From Spirosoma telluris (GTDB lineage Bacteria > Bacteroidota > Bacteroidia > Cytophagales > Spirosomataceae): DNA of 64,000 bases. The DNA lies in the NCBI GenBank assembly GCA_003259005.1, contig QLII01000001.1:2372501-2436500 (forward strand), in the 5' to 3' direction. Made by a program: the position numbers and the translations under genes. Below the pieces are notes generated by a model, which made no database searches, was not told where the DNA came from, and was given only the letters and a program-made list of their open reading frames with translations. The stretch's first letter is position 1. Every line of letters begins with the position of its first letter. Below, piece by piece: positions 57,894 through 64,000 of the stretch.

Positions 57894-58631
57894 ATGAAAC
57901 TATTAGTGTGTGTGACAAGTGTGCCTGACACCACCACCAAAATTGTCTTTACAGACAACAACACCAAGCTCAATAAAGCAGGTGTAACCTTTATTACAGG
58001 CCCTTACGACGATTATGCGCTGGCACGGGCTGTTGAACTGAAAGAAAAAACAGGCGCTACGATAACTGTCCTGAATGTTGGGCAGGCGGACTCAGAACCC
58101 GTTATTCGTAAATGCCTGGCTATTGGTGCCGACGACGCCATTCGTGTAAATGCCGAGCCAACCGACGCTTATTTCGTAGCTGAACAAATTGCAGCAATTG
58201 CCAAAGAAAATAACTACGATCTGATTTTGATGGGCCGTGAATCCATTGATTATAATGGTGGTCAGGTGCATGGCATTGTAGGTGAAATGCTTGGAATACC
58301 GTCTATCTCACCAGTTATGCTCCTCGATCTTGACGGAAATACGGCAAAAATTACTCGAGAAATTGAAGGAGGTAAGGAAAGTCTGGAAGCTCAATTACCC
58401 TTAGTTCTCGGCTGCCAGGAACCTATTGCGGAGTGGAAAATACCAAATATGCGTGGCATTATGACTGCACGCACGAAACCTCTCAAAGTAGTTGAGCCAA
58501 CAGGCACCGATAAACTGACAACTGTAGCAAGCTATGAGCTTCCGGCACCCCGTGGCTCAGTAAAAATGATTCCCGCCGACGAAGCCGAAAAGCTAATCCA
58601 ACTTCTTCATACAGAAGCTAAAGTAATTTAG
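57894..58631 (+). CDS. etfB: Electron transfer flavoprotein beta subunit
   Basis: 245 residues. LLVCVTSVPDTTTKIVFTDN and the signature VEPTGTDKLTT region follow EtfB; VRVNAEPTDAYFVAEQIAAI and GGQVHGIVGEMLGIPSISPV fit the AMP-binding fold. With EtfA it passes electrons from acyl-CoA and other dehydrogenases to the quinone pool. Followed by etfA. Confidence 0.95.
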   Translation: MKLLVCVTSVPDTTTKIVFTDNNTKLNKAGVTFITGPYDDYALARAVELKEKTGATITVLNVGQADSEPVIRKCLAIGADDAIRVNAEPTDAYFVAEQIAAIAKENNYDLILMGRESIDYNGGQVHGIVGEMLGIPSISPVMLLDLDGNTAKITREIEGGKESLEAQLPLVLGCQEPIAEWKIPNMRGIMTARTKPLKVVEPTGTDKLTTVASYELPAPRGSVKMIPADEAEKLIQLLHTEAKVI

Positions 58632-58693
58632 TCGTTAGTCGCGGGTTATTAGTCTACCGAAAATTGATTAATGACCAATTCGACTAACGACTA
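58629..58693. repeat. 13-bp inverted repeat at the etfB stop
   Basis: TAGTCGTTAGTCG (58629-58641) pairs with 58681-58693. The etfB TAG is in the left arm. Since etfA follows on the same strand it may set the expression ratio. Confidence 0.4.
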
Positions 58694-58719
58694 TCCATCA
58701 AACACTAACGACTATACAC

Positions 58720-59682
58720 ATGTCAGTCCTCATATTTGCCGAATTAGACGAAGGTAAAATTAAGAAATCCTCGCAGGAGGCTATTTTTTACGGAGCAAAA
58801 GTTGCTCAAATGACAGGTACCTCTGCAACGGCCATCATTATTGGAGCTGCTGATGAATCAGAACTGGCTTCAGCGGGTCGTTTTGGGGCTACACGCGTAC
58901 TGCACGCTACTGATTCTAAATTAACCGAACCCAATGGCATGGCCTATGCTACCGTGGTAGCCGCAGCTGCCCAGCAGGAAAGCAGCAACGTAATTGTGCT
59001 GGCTAAATCTTCGCTGGCCGATGCTATGACAGCCCGTTTGGCTGGTAAGCTTAAAGCAGGTTTGGCAGCTAACGTGATCGCCCTTCCCGATTTATCGGCT
59101 GGATTTCAGGTCAAGAGCAGTATCTATACAGGCAAAGCGTTTGCTTACAACGACTTGAAAGCTGATATTAAAATTCTGGCGATCAAGAAAAATACAATTA
59201 CCCCTGAGGAAACAGATGCTACGGCTCCAGTCAATGTTTTCACACCACCATTAAACGAAGCAGATTTTGCTATTTCCGTAAAAAGCACGGAGAAATCATC
59301 AGGCGATATATTGCTTCCCGAAGCTGACCTGGTTGTATCAGCTGGTCGGGGCTTAAAAGGTCCTGAAAATTGGGGAATCGTTGAAGAGTTAGCTAAAGCC
59401 CTGCACGCAGCCACTGCCTGTTCGAAACCCGTGTCGGATCTGGACTGGCGCCCTCACTCTGAACACGTTGGTCAAACGGGGCTCAAAATCAGTCCGAATC
59501 TCTACATTGCCTGTGGTATATCAGGTGCTATACAACATTTGGCTGGCGTAAACTCCTCGAAAGTAATTGTTGTTATCAATAAGGATGCTGACGCTCCTTT
59601 TTTCAAATCGGCAGATTATGGCATCGTTGGTGATGTATTCGACGTACTGCCTCGTCTGACGAAAGCAGTGAAGGCTTTATAG
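58720..59682 (+). CDS. etfA: Electron transfer flavoprotein alpha subunit
   Basis: 320 residues. The C-terminal FAD-binding domain is intact: VVSAGRGLKGPENWGIVEEL, GQTGLKISPNLYIACGISGA and VVINKDADAPFFKSADYGIV. The N-terminal half carries the AMP-like domain without its nucleotide. It completes the etfBA pair. Confidence 0.95.
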   Translation: MSVLIFAELDEGKIKKSSQEAIFYGAKVAQMTGTSATAIIIGAADESELASAGRFGATRVLHATDSKLTEPNGMAYATVVAAAAQQESSNVIVLAKSSLADAMTARLAGKLKAGLAANVIALPDLSAGFQVKSSIYTGKAFAYNDLKADIKILAIKKNTITPEETDATAPVNVFTPPLNEADFAISVKSTEKSSGDILLPEADLVVSAGRGLKGPENWGIVEELAKALHAATACSKPVSDLDWRPHSEHVGQTGLKISPNLYIACGISGAIQHLAGVNSSKVIVVINKDADAPFFKSADYGIVGDVFDVLPRLTKAVKAL

Positions 59683-59788
59683 TCAAACATCATCGGTTGA
59701 GAGTCATTCATGTTAGGTTTTATAAAAACTTACCGTTACTGATGGCCTTTGACTAATGTCAGAAGACTAAAAATTGCTAATTTCGCAC

Positions 59789-60382
59789 GTGGATAAGATT
59801 AAGCTGGAAATATTAGGACTATCCCCCAGCCAGTCGCAATCGGGTTCGTTTGCGTTGGTCTTGGGTGAAGAATATGGCAACCGTCGATTGCCTATCATCA
59901 TTGGCATGTTTGAAGCACAAGCCATTGCTATCGAAATAGAAAAAATTGTCCCGAATCGACCTATGACGCATGATTTGTTCAAGCAATTTGCCGAACAATT
60001 CAAGTTTACGGTTCGTGAAATTATGATTTCTGATCTAAGGGAGGGTATTTTCTTTGCAAAGATTGTTTGTTTCGATGGCGTCCGGGAGTCGGTCATTGAT
60101 GCTCGTCCATCAGACGCGATCGCCATTGGCATCCGATTCGATGTGCCCATCTATACAAACGAATCCATCTTGTCAGAAGCGGGCATTACAGCCAGTAGCA
60201 ATGACGAAGAAGAGCAGGAAGAGCTTGTTAAGTCTTCAAACCGTCCATCAACCCGGTCATTTGGCGATCAATTGAAGAATGCTTCTTCAGAAGAACTTCA
60301 GCGAATGCTCGAAGAAGCCCTCGGCAACGAAGAATACGAACGAGCAGCTAAGATTCGGGATGAAATGAGTAAGCGCAATTAA
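59789..60382 (+). CDS. Bifunctional nuclease-family protein with UVR motif
   Basis: 197 residues from a GTG (VDKIKLEILGLSPSQSQSGS). The DUF151/BFN domain shows LPIIIGMFEAQAIAIEIEKI, RPMTHDLFKQFAEQF and DARPSDAIAIGIRFDVPIYT. A C-terminal UvrB/UvrC motif (LEEALGNEEYERAAKIRDEM) follows. BFN proteins have reported DNase and RNase activity and may tie repair to translation or sulfur metabolism. An upstream TTG (59774) is possible. Confidence 0.85.
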   Translation: MDKIKLEILGLSPSQSQSGSFALVLGEEYGNRRLPIIIGMFEAQAIAIEIEKIVPNRPMTHDLFKQFAEQFKFTVREIMISDLREGIFFAKIVCFDGVRESVIDARPSDAIAIGIRFDVPIYTNESILSEAGITASSNDEEEQEELVKSSNRPSTRSFGDQLKNASSEELQRMLEEALGNEEYERAAKIRDEMSKRN

Positions 60383-60397
60383 TAGTTTCACCTTATA

Positions 60398-60440
60398 AAA
60401 ACAAAATAAGCCATCCCGAACGGATGGCTTATTTTGTTTT
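60398..60440 (+). terminator. Rho-independent terminator, 19-bp stem
   Basis: AAAACAAAATAAGCCATCC and its exact inverse around CGAAC. T runs end the stem. It follows the nuclease stop and would also serve the opposing gene. Confidence 0.85.
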
Positions 60441-60463
60441 CAGGCTCCTTTAACCTACTTTAT

Positions 60464-60964
60464 TTATTTTCTCCTTTTCTTCCTGACCACTAATTCCCGA
60501 TAGCCAAAAGCTGGGTCAACCTCACGGGCATACGTTATATCAGTCATGACACCAACTACTAGTTCGGCTGTTGTATAGACCGTACAACCCTCCATTAAAT
60601 GCCCCCCTAGTGTTTGGCCGGTAGAGTCAGAAACCGACAAGTGAACATGACTTCCATTCGTTGAAAGCGTACCTACCAGCGAAACAATTTCAAAATGACC
60701 ATGCCACATGCTAGGCTCCTCCTGGTTAGCCAATCGCAAGCTTACGTCAGTTAAACTCCCTACACAAGTCAGTAAAGCGCCTGCTCCGATGCGTTCCTGG
60801 CGAACGAAGGCGTCTAACTCCTTTTTTAAATCCTGCCCTGGGCGAAGCCGAAATGAGTACGTCTGCATTACTGTCGAAACAACAGGCCCAGCTGTAGGAT
60901 AAGGTTGTGCACTAAGCATAGTGGTAAAATTGTAGACTAGAGCTAATAGACTAAAAATACGCAT
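60464..60964 (-). CDS. Secreted PPC (DUF296) domain protein
   Basis: 166 residues from MRIFSLLALVYNFTTMLSAQ, a signal peptide. The PPC domain follows: SFRLRPGQDLKKELDAFVRQ, GAGALLTCVGSLTDVSLRLA, and SHVHLSVSDSTGQTLGGHLM. PPC domains occur in DNA-binding proteins of plants and in metal-linked bacterial proteins; with a signal peptide a periplasmic role is more likely. An upstream start (60991) would spoil the signal. Confidence 0.8.
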   Translation of the reverse strand: MRIFSLLALVYNFTTMLSAQPYPTAGPVVSTVMQTYSFRLRPGQDLKKELDAFVRQERIGAGALLTCVGSLTDVSLRLANQEEPSMWHGHFEIVSLVGTLSTNGSHVHLSVSDSTGQTLGGHLMEGCTVYTTAELVVGVMTDITYAREVDPAFGYRELVVRKKRRK

Positions 60965-61080
60965 TTGTTGGATTGAATTACAGGCTTTCAAGCTAGCAGG
61001 AACGAAATTATAAAGGTAAATCTCTTCGATAAAACGACTATCTATTCAAGAACTCCACCGTTAACCAAATTGGCACTTAA

Positions 61081-61118
61081 ACAAAAAAACCGGGAGCGTT
61101 GGCCCCCGGCTTTTTATT
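61081..61118 (-). terminator. Rho-independent terminator of the beta-barrel gene
   Basis: CCGGGAGCG...CCCCCGG hairpin flanked by A and T runs. On the minus strand the stem GCCGGGGG/CTCCCGG ends in T7. Confidence 0.75.
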
Positions 61119-61132
61119 AATATACTAATTCG

Positions 61133-63144
61133 TTATTCAACTCCAAACATTACGTCTGACCGCTTTCCGCTGTTACCAGCCCGGCGACGTGTTGCTTTTT
61201 TCTTTGCAGGAGCTGGAGGAGCAAGCAACTTAGCTTTTTGCTCATCGGTTAGTGGCTTCAGGTCAGTGATTGTGTAGCTGTTATCACTGATAGTCGTATT
61301 GAAGCTACCCACTGTCTGCTCAGGCTGACCATTGCATGGCAGTTTCGTAACGGTGAACACAGCGCGGAAGTACTGAACCTGTGGACGTACACGGCGACCT
61401 TTGAAGCGGATAGCGTTGCCACTTTCAATTTTCGCTTTTTCAGCCTGTAACTGTTGGGCTAGACCACCTGGTAGTTCGTTAAGATTCAGGATTACAGTAT
61501 TTGTATCGAACTCAACTACATTATCAGCCAGACGACGGTTCAGACCACGGTAGCGTAGGCGTGTAACCGTATCACCAACTGAGGTAACGGTACCGTTACA
61601 GTAACAAACGTTAGCGATTTCACGTGTATATGGCGTGCGGTAGTACACTTCGAGACGTTCCAGACGGTGACGATATTCACACTCAGGCTGAACAATATTT
61701 CGTGGACGAACACTAGAGAAGCTGGTTGTTACAACCTCACTCATACAGGTACCACACTTAGCCGTCTGCTTATTATGCACGGTTACATAATAAAAGCCTG
61801 GGTTCAGTTGACCGTTCGAGAAATAAGCAGCAGGGAATGGCAGTGATGTATCGGTCGTATTTTCTAATTGAGCGATCACCTGATCCGTATTACCCGCTAC
61901 GACTGAATCTGGGCGATAATACAAACGAGCAGTAAAGGTTTCGTTTTTCGGATTTGGAGTCGTGCTGCGCCAGCTAATAACCGGAGCTGCAGCGGCCGTA
62001 TTAACAGGAGCATTGGTACCGTCGGTATAAGCAAGCGATGCACCTTTAAGTGAAGCACCATTGAATTGAACGTTCAACTCAGGAATCTGCTCGCAGGTTG
62101 GGCAGGAAACAGGAGCTTTGGGGATAAGTTTTTTCTGAACGAACCCTTTGCGAACGGCTAGACCAACAGTGAAACCACCATGCTTACGCTTGAATTCATA
62201 CACCTGATCATCAACACCATTAATAATCAGGTAGTTTAATTTCGTAATAAAGCCCTGGCCCTGTAAACCAATGTTCCAGTTATTCTTCAATGGGAAGAAA
62301 ATAGCCAAGGAACCCAACGCCCCTAAATGGTAAAGATTGGAACTTGGATTAACCGACCGGATAAGTCCTCCGCCGTCAACAAAAGAAGGAACCGCCGGAA
62401 GAGTTAAGGTCGATGGCGTATAGGCTGAAATCGTAGCAGCTTCGGTACGGAACAAGCCTCCCCGAGCAGCCGCTTCGATGAAGGTTACTGCATCCGGGTT
62501 TTTACGACTACGAGCCAGAGTGAACTGAAGTACTGGTCCAACTGTCAGGAACATATCTTCAGAAGCACGCTGACGAATTGTTACCTGAGAGCTATTAAAA
62601 CCCCGTGCGGCCGCCAGCGAATACAAATAATCACGATAAATACTACGCGTGATGTAGTTGCCATACCCTAAAGCTGCCCCTAAGCCAAAGCGAAGCCGAC
62701 GGGTTGCGGGCGTTAGGTAATAGTCAGCATTCGCTGTAATATTAAATCCAGCCCCGTTATAAAGGGTATTATCCCGTTTATTTGGACCAAAGGTATTTTC
62801 CCAAGTACCGCAGTACGCAAAATTAGGGCCCGCATACAACCCGATTCGCCAGGGTGATAGCCGTCGAACTAAAATAAACGTTTGAAAGGTTGTGTCGCAG
62901 TCGTCGAGTTCAGCCACATCACTGGCCTGCGCTTTGAAATCGCTTCTACGTAAGGTATCAGTATAAATACCTTCCCCAAACGGTAGATGTTCTCACGCAC
63001 GTAATTCCCGCTGGTCGTAGTCGCAGCGGGTTGAACCCGGACTGTATCAGCCCGTTGAGCAAGGCTAATAGATGGTATTGCAAAACTTAGCAACACGAGT
63101 CCAGCCAGCATCCTCAGGGGGTGTTGTTGGATAAATGTTCGCAT
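61133..63144 (-). CDS. Outer-membrane beta-barrel-like protein (frameshift)
   Basis: About 670 residues. A signal peptide (LRMLAGLVLLSFAIPSISLA) leads to a stretch of alternating strands (FGLGAALGYGNYITRSIYRD; GSLAIFFPLKNNWNIGLQGQ) resembling a small outer-membrane barrel, then a long tail with Cys pairs (CPTCEQIPELN; KCGTCMSEV; VCYCNGT) and a basic C-terminus (KKKATRRRAGNSGKRS). One G is missing at about 62975. Function unknown; possibly a gliding or secretion-related surface protein. Confidence 0.65.
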
Positions 63145-64000
63145 ATTTATTGAGTTAATTTGACGCAATGTTTCTAATTTAACTTTAATTATTCTAAGCT
63201 CAATGGCAGAAACTTATGGAACGGCTAGATCTTACATCGGACCATTTCTTCTGCTTTACTTTCGTAGCCAAGCTTTTTATATAAGGACTGGGTTCCCCCT
63301 ACCGTATACGCTTATATGACTAACTTCTCGCCGAAATGTTTCTTCAGTTTTAGAAAAAAACTTACAAACTACTTTCGCTGGGCAAATACTTTACGACAAA
63401 GTATAATCGTAGCTATTCAGTTTGGTGGTTTATTAGTACCAAATAGAGCCCTGTCTTAATTTTTCTGCAATGTTAAGGCTGAATTATAAAAGTCAATTCA
63501 TCCTCTTCATTTTTTTTAAGCATCTACTACAAAATATACAGCGCTTGCTGGGCTACATACCTTGATTTTCGGTTACAGACCTGAAACCAAAACAAAGAAG
63601 TGCTTTTACTACCAATACTACTAATTTGCCTCAATTGTGTTCAAAATTTCATTAGTTTTATTGATGGTCAATAATAGTAATAATCAAGTGATAAAAAAAT
63701 AATTCCGAGCCTTACCAGTCAACAAATAACGTTTTCCTGCCATTGTCTTAATTCTTCCAGAATTTCTTCTATTATTACTATTGGCATTAGCTGCTTTTTT
63801 TCGCTAAGGATACTCATCAACTATGATTACTGCTCAGGGATTGGCCACCAGAAGCCGATAAAGAATCTCTTTACCAACAATTGGTCACTTCAATCGACAG
63901 CTACTTATTTTGGGGCAAAGATAGTTTTATATTACAACTGAAAGTAACCTAATAATTAAAAAAAATCTAAATCGGCTAAAAGCCTAGTTTTACTGATGTC
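63145..64000. other. AT-rich non-coding end of window
   Basis: About 850 bp, AT-rich, with poly-T and poly-A runs. I find no tRNA, repeat or clear promoter. The only candidate coding stretch is listed separately. Confidence 0.5.
63823..63952 (+). CDS. Tentative 43-residue peptide (possible frameshift)
   Basis: ATG at 63823 reads MITAQG; with one G restored in the following G run it continues DWPPEADKESLYQQLVTSID to a TAA at 63950. Without it the frame stops after 12 codons. It could equally be a remnant of a larger gene or chance. Confidence 0.2.

Noticed and set aside
63145..64000. Possible tRNA or rRNA in the AT-rich end
   Set aside because: No cloverleaf, no CCA-type end and no rRNA-like conserved words were seen.

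Overview
The window looks like a chromosome segment of a Cytophagales bacterium (Bacteroidota) close to Spirosoma. The clues are an Oar-like TonB-dependent receptor, an MG2/TonB-plug surface protein, NtrY-like signalling, TMEM220 and DUF7935-type proteins, and promoters of the Bacteroidota type (TAnnTTTG at -7), clearest in front of the SRP RNA. Many genes are split by single-base length changes in short homopolymers (about 30 sites, mostly one base lost). They hit galK, fabH, the transaldolase and others, so I treat them as mainly sequencing error and give the reconstructed gene span.

Layout. 1-13.7 kb: sugar MFS transporter and XylR-like regulator, surface protein, B12/radical-SAM protein, glycosyl hydrolase, DegT aminotransferase, serine hydrolase. 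13.8-23.7 kb: the main find, an integron-like gene-cassette array. 23.7-26.6 kb: array head with a NUMOD4-like small gene, a tyrosine recombinase, a GIY-YIG protein and a small HTH regulator. 26.6-34 kb: aldehyde dehydrogenase, MBL-fold hydrolase, glycerophosphodiesterase, Oar-like receptor. 34-64 kb: housekeeping and accessory genes (selD, pssA, purS, fabH, a large sensor kinase, HMG-CoA lyase-like, SRP RNA, galK, transaldolase, ftsE, Dps, Nramp-like, etfBA, a bifunctional nuclease, beta-barrel protein).

The array holds eleven attC-like sites of 64-87 bp, each running from an ACCCAAC box to a GTTGGG(C/A) box. Between them lie small unrelated genes, all on the minus strand: Rpn-type nuclease (one intact, one decayed), Coq4-like membrane protein, Imm10-type immunity protein (two identical copies), lipoprotein, secreted protein, RDD membrane protein and unknowns. 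The inner arms of most sites change sequence yet still pair, and a constant 4-nt/3-nt unpaired spacer makes each site asymmetric. One whole cassette is present twice, and its identity starts and stops at the core boxes, which is what site-specific cassette insertion would leave. Each cassette leader also carries a comb of small TGTC-centred hairpins, usually at about -42, -96 and -151 from the core, with another at +35 beyond the site. The adjacent recombinase is XerC/D-like, lacks the insertion typical of integron integrases, and points the same way as the cassettes. The system resembles integrons and the recombinase-associated immunity arrays reported for gut Bacteroidales, but with a broader payload.

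Two further repeat types recur between genes: palindromic AGATTCT-ended elements, often touching a stop codon, and long perfect hairpins built from quasi-repetitive words (CACAGAG, AAGTAGGTG, CGCAAAG, TAGTCGA), usually in gene-end positions where they may act as terminators.
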